From: Mycobacterium sp.
GTDB lineage: Bacteria; Actinomycetota; Actinomycetes; Mycobacteriales; Mycobacteriaceae
Direction: 5' to 3'
Assembly (NCBI GenBank): GCA_020438845.1
Contig: JAGQTV010000039.1
Coordinates: 62,001-126,000 of the forward strand
DNA: 64,000 bases
The notes beneath the pieces were generated by a model. It searched no databases and was not told where the DNA came from. It was given only the letters and a program-made list of their open reading frames with translations. Positions 1-9,005 of the stretch are shown one piece after another. How positions within the stretch are numbered: the stretch's first letter is position 1; the number at the start of each line of letters is the position of its first letter. The position numbers and the translations under genes are program-made.

Positions 1-858
1 GAGGATTCGCGAGTCCTGTTGCGGGTATTGGGTATCGAGCCACCGGAGACCAAGCTGGACATGTGGTCGCTGACCGATATCGTCGCGTTCCAGCGGGGGC
101 TGCCGGCCGGTTGTTCGATCGTCGACGCCATCACCGCCGCGCGGGAGAACGCGCGTTCGGCCCGCGAGGTCATCTCCAGTGACATGTGGGAATGCCTCAA
201 CACCACCTACAACAGGCTTGGCGAGCGTGAGCGTGCCGCCCGACGGCTCGGTCCGCACGAGTTCCTCAGTTTCATCGAGGGCCGTGCCGCCATGTTCGCC
301 GGCCTGACGGACTCAACGCTGTCCCGCGACGACGGCTACCGCTTCCTGATGCTGGGCCGGGCGATCGAACGGGTCGACATGACGGTGCGTCTGCTGCTGG
401 CGCGAGTGGGCGATAGGGCCTCGTCGCCGGCGTGGGTCAGTGTCCTGCGGGCCGCCGGAGCCCACGACACCTACCTGCGCACTCACCGCGGGGTGCTCGA
501 CGCCAACCGGGTTGTCGAGTTCATGTTGCTGGACCGGATGTTCCCTCGGTCGGCGTTCTACTCGCTCAGGTTGGCCGAGCACAGTCTGGACCAACTGATG
601 CAGGGCTCTGCCGAGCGTGACGGCCCCGGCGCCGAGGCGCGCCGACTGCTCGGCACCGCCCGCAGCGGACTCGAGTTCGTCCGTCCGGGCGAGGTCCTCG
701 ATGATCTCGAGGGCCGGCTCGCGTCGTTGAAGGTCACCTGCCATGAGGTTGGAGAGGCATTGGCAATGCAGTATTTTCGGCCCATTTTGTGGGTGTCCTG
801 GACCGATGCGGGCGTTGAGTTGGCCCCCAAAGCGAGGATTGAGGAGGGCCGGATCTGA
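1..858 (+). CDS. alpha-E domain (DUF403) protein, 5' truncated by window
   Basis: The frame is open from the first base, so the true start lies upstream; 285 residues are visible. Family members run about 310-320 residues, so roughly 30-40 N-terminal residues are missing. The protein is helical and Arg-rich, with the family stretch FLMLGRAIERVDMTVRLLL. Its stop overlaps the start of the transglutaminase-like gene by one base (TGATG). Alpha-E proteins typically sit with a transglutaminase-like protein and a circularly permuted ATP-grasp protein, a cluster suspected of peptide-bond chemistry. The M. tuberculosis counterpart would be Rv2410c. The biochemical role is unknown. Confidence 0.8.
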   Translation, partial: EDSRVLLRVLGIEPPETKLDMWSLTDIVAFQRGLPAGCSIVDAITAARENARSAREVISSDMWECLNTTYNRLGERERAARRLGPHEFLSFIEGRAAMFAGLTDSTLSRDDGYRFLMLGRAIERVDMTVRLLLARVGDRASSPAWVSVLRAAGAHDTYLRTHRGVLDANRVVEFMLLDRMFPRSAFYSLRLAEHSLDQLMQGSAERDGPGAEARRLLGTARSGLEFVRPGEVLDDLEGRLASLKVTCHEVGEALAMQYFRPILWVSWTDAGVELAPKARIEEGRI

Positions 859-1697
859 TGTGGCGGATGCGTGTGGTGCACACGACCGGTTATCGTTACA
901 AAAGCCCGGCGGCTGCGTCCTACAACGAGGCCCGGCTGACGCCACGGTCGGATTCCCGGCAGAACGTGATCGTCAACCGAGTCGAAACTACGCCCGCGAC
1001 AAGGTCGTACCGCTACGTCGACTACTGGAGGACAGCGGTCACGGCGTTCGACCTGCATGCGCCGCACCTCGAATTGGAGGTTACGTCGTCCTCCGTGGTC
1101 GAAACCGAAAGGGCCGAATCCCCAGCTGCCAATGCGAATTGGGACGATCTGGAGTCCGAGGCGATCGCGGACCGGTACGACGAAGTGCTCGCCCCGACGC
1201 CCTACACGCCGAGCAGCAAGCGAATCGACCGGGTGGGCCGTCACCTCGCCAAAGGTCGCGAACCGCATGAGGCCGTCCTGGGCGCGGTCGACTGGGTGCG
1301 CGACCAACTTCAGTACGTGCCGGGCACCACTGGCGTGCACACCTCGGGCTTGGACGCACTCGCAGAGGGTAAGGGGGTCTGTCAGGACTTCGCGCATCTG
1401 TCGCTGATTCTGCTGCGGTCCATGGGGATTCCCGCCCGCTACGTGTCTGGCTATCTGCATCCCAAGGCGAACGCCAGGATCGGTGAAGTGGTCCAGGGGG
1501 AGAGTCATGCCTGGATCCAGGCATGGACCGGCAGTTGGTGGAATTATGACCCCACCAACGACACCGAGATCAATGAGCAATACATCAGTGTGGGCAGCGG
1601 GCGCTGCTACGCGGACGTGACACCACTGAAGGGCATCTATCTGGGTCAGGGCTCCAGCCAGTTGGGTGTCACCGTCGAGATGACAAGGCTCGCTTAG
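858..1697 (+). CDS. Transglutaminase-like cysteine protease-fold protein
   Basis: This 279-residue protein has an N-terminal beta-rich domain (about residues 1-85) followed by a transglutaminase core. A catalytic triad is visible: Cys175 in GVCQDFAH, His217 in ESHAW and an Asp near residue 231 in NYDPTND. Such enzymes hydrolyse or transfer acyl groups at peptide or isopeptide bonds; the substrate is unknown. No signal peptide is seen, so a cytoplasmic role fits. It is translationally coupled to the alpha-E gene upstream and converges on the MBL-fold gene, with stops 4 bp apart. It corresponds in order to Rv2409c. Confidence 0.85.
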   Translation: MWRMRVVHTTGYRYKSPAAASYNEARLTPRSDSRQNVIVNRVETTPATRSYRYVDYWRTAVTAFDLHAPHLELEVTSSSVVETERAESPAANANWDDLESEAIADRYDEVLAPTPYTPSSKRIDRVGRHLAKGREPHEAVLGAVDWVRDQLQYVPGTTGVHTSGLDALAEGKGVCQDFAHLSLILLRSMGIPARYVSGYLHPKANARIGEVVQGESHAWIQAWTGSWWNYDPTNDTEINEQYISVGSGRCYADVTPLKGIYLGQGSSQLGVTVEMTRLA

Positions 1698-1701
1698 CCT
1701 T

Positions 1702-2529
1702 TCAGGCCACCGATACGCGCAACAAATCGTTGCCGAGTTCCACCGTGCCGTCGAACTCCGTTGCTGCCAGCGCCCGCCATTGGTCCTCCTGGCCGGGCAT
1801 CAGCGGTGGGACGTAGTGGGTCAGGATCAGGGTGTCGACGCCCGTGCGGGCGGCGGTGGCCGCGGCTTGTTCGACTGACGAGTGGTAGTCCAGGATGTCG
1901 CGGATCCGCTGGGCGGGCATCTGCGCAACGAGATCGCCGCGGATCGCGGTGTGCACCAGCGCGTCGGCCCCGCGGGCCAGTTCGTCCAACGACGAGCACG
2001 GCACGGTGTCGCCGGCCAGCACTACCGATGTGCCGTCGTGCTCGATGCGGAAGGCGATGGTGGGCTCCACCGGACGGTGGTCGGTGGGAGCGACGGTGAT
2101 TCGCACGTCGCCGGAATCCCACACCTGACCGTGGGTGTACTCCTGCACCTCGATCCTGGGCGGTTCGGTGATATCGGCGTGGTGGTGAATGCGGTAGGAG
2201 ATGTCCGGCGCCAGCGCCGCCAAGGTCGCCTCCACCACTGCCTTGGTCCCGGGCGGCCCGATGACGGGGAGTGGGTTCGGCCCCATGGTGCTGACCCACC
2301 GGGTGGTGATCACATCGGAGAGGTCGGTGATGTGGTCGCTGTGCAGGTGGGTGAGCAGCAACGCGGACAGTCCCGCCGCCTGGGCGCCGGCCGCCGCGGC
2401 GCGCATCAAGGCCCCTCGACCGCAGTCCACCAGGAAGAGCTGCTCACCCGCTCTGATCAGGGTGGACGGACCCGCCCGGTTGGGGTCCACGATCGGGCTG
2501 CCGGTGCCGAGCAGGGTGACGTCGATCAT
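1702..2529 (-). CDS. MBL-fold metallohydrolase, RNase Z/arylsulfatase-like
   Basis: This 275-residue metallo-beta-lactamase fold protein begins with LLGTGSP and has the metal motif THLHSDH near residues 60-66, then later His/Asp ligands (LAGDT, LTHY). The layout resembles RNase Z/ElaC-type and related phosphodiesterases, but the RNase Z exosite arm is not evident, so tRNA processing is not assured. It is transcribed divergently from the CBS-domain gene, with a shared 124-bp region containing CRP-like repeats. Position matches Rv2407. Confidence 0.75.
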   Translation of the reverse strand: MIDVTLLGTGSPIVDPNRAGPSTLIRAGEQLFLVDCGRGALMRAAAAGAQAAGLSALLLTHLHSDHITDLSDVITTRWVSTMGPNPLPVIGPPGTKAVVEATLAALAPDISYRIHHHADITEPPRIEVQEYTHGQVWDSGDVRITVAPTDHRPVEPTIAFRIEHDGTSVVLAGDTVPCSSLDELARGADALVHTAIRGDLVAQMPAQRIRDILDYHSSVEQAAATAARTGVDTLILTHYVPPLMPGQEDQWRALAATEFDGTVELGNDLLRVSVA

Positions 2530-2595
2530 TGAACTGTTTTACCTCCGCGTTTCGCTCGGACTGGACTTCTGCCGTGCGTCCGTGCGCGTAGCCTA

Positions 2596-2640
2596 TGTGA
2601 TATCAGTCACTGTGATATCAGTCACTGTGATGTCAGCCAT
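2596..2640. promoter_or_regulatory. Tandem CRP/FNR-like operator repeats
   Basis: Two perfect copies and one degenerate copy of the 15-bp unit TGTGATATCAGTCAC lie head to tail at 2596-2610, 2611-2625 and 2626-2640 (third copy 3 mismatches). Each perfect unit reads TGTGA-N6-TCAC(T), matching the cAMP receptor protein consensus TGTGA-N6-TCACA at 9 of 10 positions. The array lies between divergent genes, just upstream of the CBS-domain gene, whose start at 2654 follows a purine-rich ribosome site. Regulation by a CRP-family protein is inferred. Confidence 0.55.
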
Positions 2641-2653
2641 AGGGAAGGGCGCC

Positions 2654-3085
2654 ATGCGTATCGCGGACATTCTGCGGAGCAAGGGGTCGGCGGTGGCCAC
2701 CGTGACCCAGACGACCTCGGTAACCGGCCTGCTCGCGGATCTGACGCTGCAAAACGTGGGTGCCATGGTCGTGATCGGCCCGGAGGGGGTGGTGGGCATC
2801 GTCTCGGAGCGTGACGTCGTCCGGCAGCTGCACGAGCACGGCCCGGAACTGCTGCGCAAGCAGGTCGGCGACATCATGAGCAGCGAGGTGCTGACATGTT
2901 GCCCTGACGACAACATCGACGATCTTGCTGCGCTCATGACCAACAAGCGGATCCGGCATATTCCGGTCCTCGACGGGGGCAGGCTTGCCGGCATCGTCAG
3001 CATCGGTGACGTGGTGAAGAACCGGATGGAGGAACTTCAGGCCGAGCAGGCTCAACTGCAGGCCTACATCACCCAGGGAGGCTGA
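2654..3085 (+). CDS. Tandem CBS-domain protein
   Basis: A 143-residue protein made almost wholly of two CBS motifs (about residues 10-65 and 75-130), ending in a short Glu/Gln-rich helix. The second motif contains IPVLDGGRLAGIVSIGDVVK, typical of CBS ends that bind adenine nucleotides. The ATG at 2654 is chosen because AGGGAAGGGCGCC lies just upstream and because MRIADIL matches the usual start of this family (Rv2406c-like). The frame is open much further upstream, but that part overlaps the divergent gene and the repeats. It probably senses adenylate ligands; partner unknown. Confidence 0.85.
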   Translation: MRIADILRSKGSAVATVTQTTSVTGLLADLTLQNVGAMVVIGPEGVVGIVSERDVVRQLHEHGPELLRKQVGDIMSSEVLTCCPDDNIDDLAALMTNKRIRHIPVLDGGRLAGIVSIGDVVKNRMEELQAEQAQLQAYITQGG

Positions 3086-3100
3086 ACACGGGCGCCGCGG

Positions 3101-3721
3101 CTAACTCCAGGAGTAGTCCGCACGCAACCGCATGGCGACCACGTCGAAGGTGACGCGGTCCAGGATCGCTCCCTCTCGCCGGATGCTCTCCTCGGGCACA
3201 TCGAGCACGCGGTCCAGGCGCACATAACTGGGCCGGTCCTCGCCCCCCGAGTCGCTTGAGTCCCAGTTGCCGGTCCCGATGCCGACCCAGGACCGGTCAT
3301 GGGCATGGCGGGGTTGGCTGGACAACATGAGTCCGAGCAGGGTCTGGCGGTCCCGGCCGACGACCAGCACCGGGCGGTCCTTACCCCTGGTCGGGTCGTC
3401 CTCGTAAACGACCCACGTCCACACGACTTCGCCCGGGTCCGCGCGTCCGTCGAGGTTGGGCGCATAGACGAGGCGACGGGCCCGATGTGCGGTCGGGGCA
3501 CTGTCCTGGGTCACCGGCCGCCCCGCGGTGATCTCCACCTGCGGGGGTGCCGGCAAGGCGCCGGCGACCAGCGCTTCGATGCCCATCATGATGCCCTGCT
3601 GGATCACCCGTTGCACGGTTGCAGGGTTCTGCAAACCGCGGATGAACTTCGGAGCCTCGTTGAAGACCAGGTTCTCGGTGGACTTCAGGATGTGCTGAAA
3701 CGTCTTCCACTGCGACGCCAT
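3101..3721 (-). CDS. PemK/MazF-fold domain protein with N-terminal extension
   Basis: About 206 residues. The first ~85 are an extension without recognisable motifs. The rest resembles the PemK/MazF fold: GEVVWTWVVYED, then GKDRPVLVVGRD, and a C-terminal DRVTFDVVAMRLR. No small antitoxin-like gene adjoins it: neighbours are the CBS gene (convergent) and lepA (divergent). A free-standing toxin role is therefore doubtful. It corresponds to Rv2405. An in-frame ATG at 3733 is an alternative start; neither has a strong ribosome site. Confidence 0.65.
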   Translation of the reverse strand: MASQWKTFQHILKSTENLVFNEAPKFIRGLQNPATVQRVIQQGIMMGIEALVAGALPAPPQVEITAGRPVTQDSAPTAHRARRLVYAPNLDGRADPGEVVWTWVVYEDDPTRGKDRPVLVVGRDRQTLLGLMLSSQPRHAHDRSWVGIGTGNWDSSDSGGEDRPSYVRLDRVLDVPEESIRREGAILDRVTFDVVAMRLRADYSWS

Positions 3722-3843
3722 TCTTGAGAGCATAGCGACGCCGAAAAATCGGCGGCGGCCCGTGATTGTGATCCGGCCCGTCGGACTCGATACGCTGATG
3801 CCCCGGTAAAGACCGCCCGAGTACCGCCCACCAGGAGATTCCC

Positions 3844-5712
3844 ATCAGCAGTTTCGCCGACAAGACGTTCACGGCGCCGGCGCGGATCCGTAACTTTTGC
3901 ATCATTGCTCACATCGACCACGGCAAATCGACGCTGGCCGACCGGATGCTGCAGTTGACCGGCGTGGTCGACGAGCGTTCGATGCGGGCCCAGTACCTGG
4001 ACCGGATGGACATCGAGCGCGAGCGCGGCATCACGATCAAAGCGCAGAATGTGCGCCTGCCCTGGACCGTCAGCAGCGGCCCGGAGGCCGGGCAGGAGTA
4101 TGTCCTGCACCTGATCGACACCCCCGGTCACGTCGACTTCACCTACGAGGTGTCACGGGCACTGGAAGCGTGTGAGGGCGCGGTGCTGCTGGTCGATGCG
4201 GCGCAGGGCATCGAGGCCCAGACCCTGGCCAACCTTTATCTGGCCCTCGACCGTGACCTGGCGATCATTCCGGTACTCAACAAGATCGACCTGCCAGCCG
4301 CAGACCCGGAGCGTTACGCCGGCGAACTGGCCCACATCATCGGCTGCGAGCCCGATGAGGTGCTCCGGGTATCGGGCAAGACCGGCGAGGGCGTCGCTGC
4401 CCTGCTCGACGAGGTCGTCCGGCAGGTTCCGGCACCGACGGGTGACGCCGATGCCCCGGCCCGGGCCATGATCTTCGACTCCGTCTACGACATCTACCGG
4501 GGCGTGGTCACCTACGTCCGGGTGGTGGACGGCAAGATCACCCCGCGCGAGCGCATCAAGATGATGTCCACCGGCGCCACCCACGAGTTGCTTGAGGTGG
4601 GCATCGTCTCGCCGGAGCCCAAACCCACCCAGGGGCTCGGGGTCGGCGAGGTCGGATATCTCATCACCGGGGTGAAGGACGTCCGCCAGTCCAAGGTCGG
4701 CGACACCGTCACCACCGCCCGCCACGGCGCCACCAAGGCGCTGACCGGGTACCGCGAACCCAAGCCGATGGTCTACTCGGGCCTGTATCCCGTGGACGGC
4801 TCGGACTATCCGAACCTGCGCGACGCCTTGGACAAGCTGCAACTCAACGACGCCGCGCTGACCTACGAGCCGGAAACCTCGGTGGCCCTCGGATTCGGTT
4901 TCCGTTGCGGCTTCCTGGGCCTGCTGCACATGGAGATCACCCGCGAGCGCCTCGAGCGCGAGTTCGACCTTGACCTGATCTCCACCTCGCCCAACGTCGT
5001 GTACCGCGTCATTCAGGAGGACGGGGCCGAGAAGATCGTCACCAACCCGTCGGACTGGCCCGAGGGCAAGATGCGCGAGGTCTACGAGCCGGTGGTCAAG
5101 ACCACCATCATCGCGCCCAGCGAGTTCATCGGGACCATCATGGAGCTCTGCCAGTCCCGCCGCGGCGAACTCGGCGGCATGGACTACCTGTCGCCGGAGC
5201 GTGTGGAACTGCGCTACACCATGCCGTTGGGCGAGATCATCTTCGACTTCTTCGACTCACTGAAGTCGCGTACCCGCGGCTACGCCAGCCTGGACTACGA
5301 AGAGGCCGGCGAGCAGGAGGCCGCACTGGTGAAAGTCGACATCCTGCTGCAGGGCGAGGCCGTCGACGCCTTCAGCGCGATCGTGCACAAGGACTCCGCT
5401 CAGGCCTATGGCCACAAAATGACCACCAAGCTCAAAGAGCTCATTCCCCGCCAGCAGTTCGAGGTGCCGGTGCAGGCCGCCATCGGGTCGAAAATCATTG
5501 CCCGCGAAAATATCCGGGCCATCCGCAAAGACGTTCTCGCGAAGTGCTATGGCGGTGACATCACCCGCAAGCGCAAGCTGCTCGAGAAGCAGAAAGAAGG
5601 CAAGAAGCGGATGAAGACCATCGGCAGGGTGGACGTCCCGCAGGAGGCGTTCGTGGCTGCGCTGTCCGCCGACGCCGCCGGGGATAGGGCGGGCGACAAG
5701 AAGGGCAAGTAG
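3844..5712 (+). CDS. lepA: Elongation factor 4 (LepA), apparent ATC start
   Basis: Ribosome-associated GTPase that back-translocates or remodels stalled ribosomes. From ATC 3844 it is 622 residues: G1 AHIDHGKS (22-29), G3 DTPGH, G4 NKID, then EF-G-like domains and the LepA C-terminal domain with many Lys/Arg ([17 protein letters not shown]). No ATG, GTG, TTG or CTG occurs in frame between the stop at 3796 and the P-loop. The first ATG (3946) would delete G1. AGGAG at 3833-3837 lies 6 nt before ATC 3844, so initiation there is the best reading. A sequence error upstream is the alternative. Confidence 0.95.
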   Translation: MSSFADKTFTAPARIRNFCIIAHIDHGKSTLADRMLQLTGVVDERSMRAQYLDRMDIERERGITIKAQNVRLPWTVSSGPEAGQEYVLHLIDTPGHVDFTYEVSRALEACEGAVLLVDAAQGIEAQTLANLYLALDRDLAIIPVLNKIDLPAADPERYAGELAHIIGCEPDEVLRVSGKTGEGVAALLDEVVRQVPAPTGDADAPARAMIFDSVYDIYRGVVTYVRVVDGKITPRERIKMMSTGATHELLEVGIVSPEPKPTQGLGVGEVGYLITGVKDVRQSKVGDTVTTARHGATKALTGYREPKPMVYSGLYPVDGSDYPNLRDALDKLQLNDAALTYEPETSVALGFGFRCGFLGLLHMEITRERLEREFDLDLISTSPNVVYRVIQEDGAEKIVTNPSDWPEGKMREVYEPVVKTTIIAPSEFIGTIMELCQSRRGELGGMDYLSPERVELRYTMPLGEIIFDFFDSLKSRTRGYASLDYEEAGEQEAALVKVDILLQGEAVDAFSAIVHKDSAQAYGHKMTTKLKELIPRQQFEVPVQAAIGSKIIARENIRAIRKDVLAKCYGGDITRKRKLLEKQKEGKKRMKTIGRVDVPQEAFVAALSADAAGDRAGDKKGK

Positions 5713-5722
5713 GCGCCCGCGC

Positions 5723-6508
5723 TCAGGCGTGCCCGGGGGTCGTTCCCCGAACGACGGTTTCCCGCCCGCCGCCCGATGGCCCACCGTGGGTGCCCGGGAT
5801 CAGTCTGGGTACCCGGCGCTGATAGTCGCGGTAGGAATTGCCCAGTGCGGCAACGAGGTCGCGCTCCTCAACCCGAACACCCACCAGGATGTAGCCGGTC
5901 GTTGCCGCGGCGAACAACAGATGGCCGACTGTCATGGTGGGTGTTGCCCAGAACGCGATGATGAATCCGGCCATGATCGGATGGCGGACGAACCGGTAGA
6001 ACATGGTGGTCCGGAACGGGACATGGCTGTAAGCCCGTTGCCGCCAGGCGAGGTACACCTGTCGTAATCCGAACAGATCGAAATGGTCGATCATGAACGT
6101 CGACCCCAGGACGATCAGCCAACCGGCCCAGAACAGTGCCTGCAGAGCGATCCGGCCTGGCCCCCAGGTCACGTCCCAGACAATGTCTGCAATGGTGCGC
6201 CACTGCCAGAACAGCAGGGCCAGAAGGAGGCTCGACGCCGACACGTAGGTGCTCCGCTCAACAGCGGCCGGCGCGAATCGGGTCCACCAGCGTTTGAAGG
6301 CCGGCCGGGCCATGATGGTGTGCTGTGCGGCGAACAGACCGATCAGCACCAGATTGACCGCGATGGCTTGGCCGAGGGGCGCTCCGATGCCGTCGTCGAC
6401 GGTTCGGGGGACAGGGAAGCCCCCGAGAAAGCCGACAAGGTAGCCGAAGACAACCAGAAAAACCAGATAGCAGAGGACTCCGTAGCCGACAGTCAGTACC
6501 CGGACCAT
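5723..6508 (-). CDS. mddA: Methanethiol S-methyltransferase-like membrane protein (MddA/NnrU-type)
   Basis: A 261-residue polytopic membrane protein of the isoprenylcysteine methyltransferase/NnrU fold, with about five hydrophobic segments. The conserved C-terminal half carries HFDLFGLRQVYLAW, FYRFVRHPIMAGFIIAFW, PTMTVGHLLFA and VRVEERDLVAALG, a pattern I associate with MddA, which methylates methanethiol with S-adenosylmethionine to give dimethyl sulfide. A divergent NnrU-like methyltransferase cannot be excluded. It converges on lepA (stops 10 bp apart). The sulfur-assimilation genes 3 kb away make a sulfur role plausible but not proven. Confidence 0.65.
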   Translation of the reverse strand: MVRVLTVGYGVLCYLVFLVVFGYLVGFLGGFPVPRTVDDGIGAPLGQAIAVNLVLIGLFAAQHTIMARPAFKRWWTRFAPAAVERSTYVSASSLLLALLFWQWRTIADIVWDVTWGPGRIALQALFWAGWLIVLGSTFMIDHFDLFGLRQVYLAWRQRAYSHVPFRTTMFYRFVRHPIMAGFIIAFWATPTMTVGHLLFAAATTGYILVGVRVEERDLVAALGNSYRDYQRRVPRLIPGTHGGPSGGGRETVVRGTTPGHA

Positions 6509-6564
6509 AGTTGTCGGGTAGCCCCGAATCCGACTGCCTAAACGGGCAGTCAGATCACCGCCGG

Positions 6565-8562
6565 TCAGGTCGGAGAGTTGGCCGGCAGGAACACCCCGGT
6601 GCTGTCCGCCTGTTCCTCGGCGCGGATGACGTGGACCACCGCGTTGATGAGCGCCAGGTGGGTGAAGGCCTGCGGAAAGTTACCCAGGTGGCGGCCGGTG
6701 CTGGTCTCGATTTCCTCGGCGTAGAGATGCAACGGGCTGGCGAAGGACAGCAACCGCTCACACAAATGGCGGGCTCTGCTGAATTCGCCGATCTCCACCA
6801 ACGCCGACACCAGCCAGAACGAGCAGATGGTGAACGAGCCCTCCTCCCCGGAAAGTCCGTCGTCGGTCTCTTCGGTGCGGTAGCGCAGCACCAGCCCGTC
6901 TTCGGTCAGTTCGTCGGCGATTGCCAGCACCGTGGCGCGCACCCTTGGATCGTCGGACGGCAGGAACCGCAGGAGCGGAACCAGCAGCAAGGAGGCGTCC
7001 AGGGCGTCGCTGCCATAACGCTGGGTGAGAACGCCGCGGGAATCCACCCCGTTGGCCAGGATGTCGGCTTTGATCTCTTCGGCGATGGATCGCCACTGCT
7101 GGCAGTAGCTCTCCTCGCCCTGCAACTCGGCCAGCTTCGCACCGCGGTCCAATGCCACCCAGCACATCACTTTCGAGGAGGTGAAGTGCTGCGGTTCGCC
7201 CCGGACCTCCCAGATTCCGCGGTCGGGTTCGCGCCAGTGCTTGATCGCCTCCTCGACCTGGTCCTTCAGCACCGGCCAGAGGGAATCGGAGATGTTCTCC
7301 CGCGATTTGCAGTGCAGATACACCGAATCCAGCATGGTTCCCCAGATGTCGTGCTGGCGTTGGTTGTAGGCACCGTTGCCGATCCGGACCGGCCGCGCGC
7401 CGTCATAGCCGGACAGGTGGTCAAGCTCATCCTCGACCAACTCCCGCTCTCCGCCGACGGCGTACATCACCTGAAGCGGTTCACGCTCGCCGTTGTTGGC
7501 CCCGGACACGTCGGCGATGAAGGAGAAGAAATCGTCGGCTTCGCGATCAAGCCCCAGGGTGTACAAACCCCACAGGGCGAAGGTCGAGTCGCGGACCCAG
7601 GCATAGCGGTAATCCCAGTTGCGGGCACCGCCGGGAGTTTCGGGCAGCGAGGTGGTACTCGCGGCCAGCAGAGCGCCGGTCGGCGAGTAGGTCAGGCCCT
7701 TGAGGGTCAGCGCACTGCGCTGTAGGTAGGCGCGCCACGGGTGGTCGGGGAAATGGCCGATGTTGATCCACTGACGCCAGGCCTCGCTGGTCTGCCACAT
7801 CTTCTGGGTGGCTTCCTTGTAGGTCTGCGGTGCCGGATGTCTCGACCAGGACAGTGCGACGAAGACGTCGTCACCCTCTTTGAGCCGGGTGCGGGCGCGG
7901 GCCTCCCGGCCCTCCAGACCGATGCGGAGGTTGGTCGTCAGCCGCAGGGTCGGGTGGGCATCGGGGTCGGTACGGGCCCGGGCGATCGCCTCGCCGTAGG
8001 CGTTGGAGGAGTAGTCCCACTTCGCGTTGATGCGACCGTAGTCAAACGACGGTTCGCAATTCATGATGAGTTCAACGGTGCCGCTCACGCAGCGCACCGT
8101 GCGCAGCAGGATGTGTTCCGCGTCCCAGTCCATCGGGGTGCGGCGGTGGGTCCGCGACCGCGCCTCCAGGTCATGCCACGGGCCCATCACCAGCGCGTCG
8201 CGCACGATGATCCAACCTGTGGGCGTCTGCCACGTGGTCTCCATGATCAAGCTGCCCGGCAGGTAGCGGCGGGCAGCCGGCACCGTCACACCGTAGGGTC
8301 CGAGCCGGAAATGGCCGGCGCCCCGGTCGAGGATCGCCCCGAACAGGCTGGGTGAATCAGGCCGCGGCACGCACATCCACTCCACCGCACCGGACGCCGA
8401 TACCAGGCAGGTGTTCTCGCAGTCGGACAGGAAGGCGTAGTCGGCGATCGGTGGGAACGAGCTTCGCAGCGCGCCACTTGGGCCGTGTGATCCTGATCTG
8501 GTTGCCGACGGCGGATCGTCACCGCCGGTCTGCATATCTGCCGGTTCGACGTGCTCAGCCAT
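6565..8562 (-). CDS. Trehalase, glycoside hydrolase family 15
   Basis: A 665-residue protein: N-terminal beta-sandwich (from ADYAFLSDCENTCLVSASGA, about 35-250), then an (alpha/alpha)6 barrel with NWDYRYAWVRDSTFALW, the GH15 substrate-binding region, and Glu-rich catalytic segments (REPDRGIWEVRG; RTEETDDGLSGEEGSF). Length and motifs fit the mycobacterial GH15 trehalase (Rv2402 type), which hydrolyses alpha,alpha-trehalose to glucose and needs phosphate. Start 8562 (MAEHVEP) is preferred over the upstream in-frame ATG at 8628 because the extra 22 residues look non-coding. Confidence 0.85.
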   Translation of the reverse strand: MAEHVEPADMQTGGDDPPSATRSGSHGPSGALRSSFPPIADYAFLSDCENTCLVSASGAVEWMCVPRPDSPSLFGAILDRGAGHFRLGPYGVTVPAARRYLPGSLIMETTWQTPTGWIIVRDALVMGPWHDLEARSRTHRRTPMDWDAEHILLRTVRCVSGTVELIMNCEPSFDYGRINAKWDYSSNAYGEAIARARTDPDAHPTLRLTTNLRIGLEGREARARTRLKEGDDVFVALSWSRHPAPQTYKEATQKMWQTSEAWRQWINIGHFPDHPWRAYLQRSALTLKGLTYSPTGALLAASTTSLPETPGGARNWDYRYAWVRDSTFALWGLYTLGLDREADDFFSFIADVSGANNGEREPLQVMYAVGGERELVEDELDHLSGYDGARPVRIGNGAYNQRQHDIWGTMLDSVYLHCKSRENISDSLWPVLKDQVEEAIKHWREPDRGIWEVRGEPQHFTSSKVMCWVALDRGAKLAELQGEESYCQQWRSIAEEIKADILANGVDSRGVLTQRYGSDALDASLLLVPLLRFLPSDDPRVRATVLAIADELTEDGLVLRYRTEETDDGLSGEEGSFTICSFWLVSALVEIGEFSRARHLCERLLSFASPLHLYAEEIETSTGRHLGNFPQAFTHLALINAVVHVIRAEEQADSTGVFLPANSPT

Positions 8563-8639
8563 CGCGACATCATCGCGCACTCGGCGCACAGACGACAGTC
8601 TTTCGCCGCTCTGGAGCGTCCGGGGCATAGGCTTGGTTG

Positions 8640-8897
8640 ATGGCCGGGTTCCTGAACTGGTGGGATGGCGCTGAGTTGTGGCTGTCCGGGCGGGGTTTCG
8701 TGCTGCAGACCGTCATCGTCATGCCAGTCGTGCTTGCATTGGCCTTCGGGGTCGCCGTCGGGGTGGACGCGTTGCTGGGTATGAGCATCCGGGCCTTCCG
8801 TGGCGTCGAGGACGCCCCGGGACTGAAGGTGTTGCGCCGACTCCACGATCCCGGGGTGGAGCAAGACGGTCCCGCTCGGGACAGGGTCCGGCAGTGA
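8640..8897 (+). CDS. Small membrane protein
   Basis: An 85-residue protein with a single long hydrophobic segment (about residues 18-43, LQTVIVMPVVLALAFGVAVG) and a charged C-terminus. It sits 11 bp beyond the nearest upstream (8628) alternative trehalase start, on the opposite strand, ahead of the sulfate operon. In-frame TTG 8637 directly precedes ATG 8640. Small membrane proteins occupy this place in related genomes. Function unknown. Confidence 0.6.
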   Translation: MAGFLNWWDGAELWLSGRGFVLQTVIVMPVVLALAFGVAVGVDALLGMSIRAFRGVEDAPGLKVLRRLHDPGVEQDGPARDRVRQ

Positions 8898-8980
8898 GCG
8901 GGATGCCGCGATCCAGGGTGACTCTGGCACTGGTGGCCCTGCTCGTGCTTGTTGTGCTGGTCTGGTTGCTCAATCGCTGA
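8894..8980 (+). CDS. Tiny single-pass membrane peptide
   Basis: A 28-residue reading frame starting at GTG 8894, overlapping the stop of the previous gene (GTGA). It reads a few charged residues followed by the hydrophobic run LALVALLVLVVLVWLL and ends NR. Coupling and clear transmembrane character support translation, but it is short and unproven. It ends 25 bp before the uORF of the sulfate operon. Confidence 0.4.
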   Translation: MSGMPRSRVTLALVALLVLVVLVWLLNR

Positions 8981-8992
8981 CCGAACCCCTGC

Positions 8993-8998
8993 TACGCT
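8993..8998 (+). promoter_or_regulatory. -10 box of sulfate operon, leaderless transcript
   Basis: TACGCT fits the mycobacterial TANNNT -10 pattern. Its last T is 8 nt upstream of the A of ATG 9006, the spacing expected if transcription starts at that A, giving a leaderless uORF mRNA. Confidence 0.55.
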
Positions 8999-9005
8999 TC
9001 GCGGT

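Noticed and set aside
558-1580. Long minus-strand frame of 340 codons opposite the alpha-E and transglutaminase genes
   Set aside because: Arg/Pro/Gly-rich composition typical of antisense frames in high-GC DNA; the plus-strand genes have clear motifs and overlapping starts.
2201-2653. Upstream extension of the CBS-domain reading frame
   Set aside because: It overlaps the divergent MBL-fold gene and the CRP-like repeats; translation there gives no recognisable protein, while ATG 2654 has a good ribosome site.
3946-5712. lepA beginning at the first ATG
   Set aside because: This would remove the GTP-binding P-loop AHIDHGKS, which is intact upstream in the same frame.
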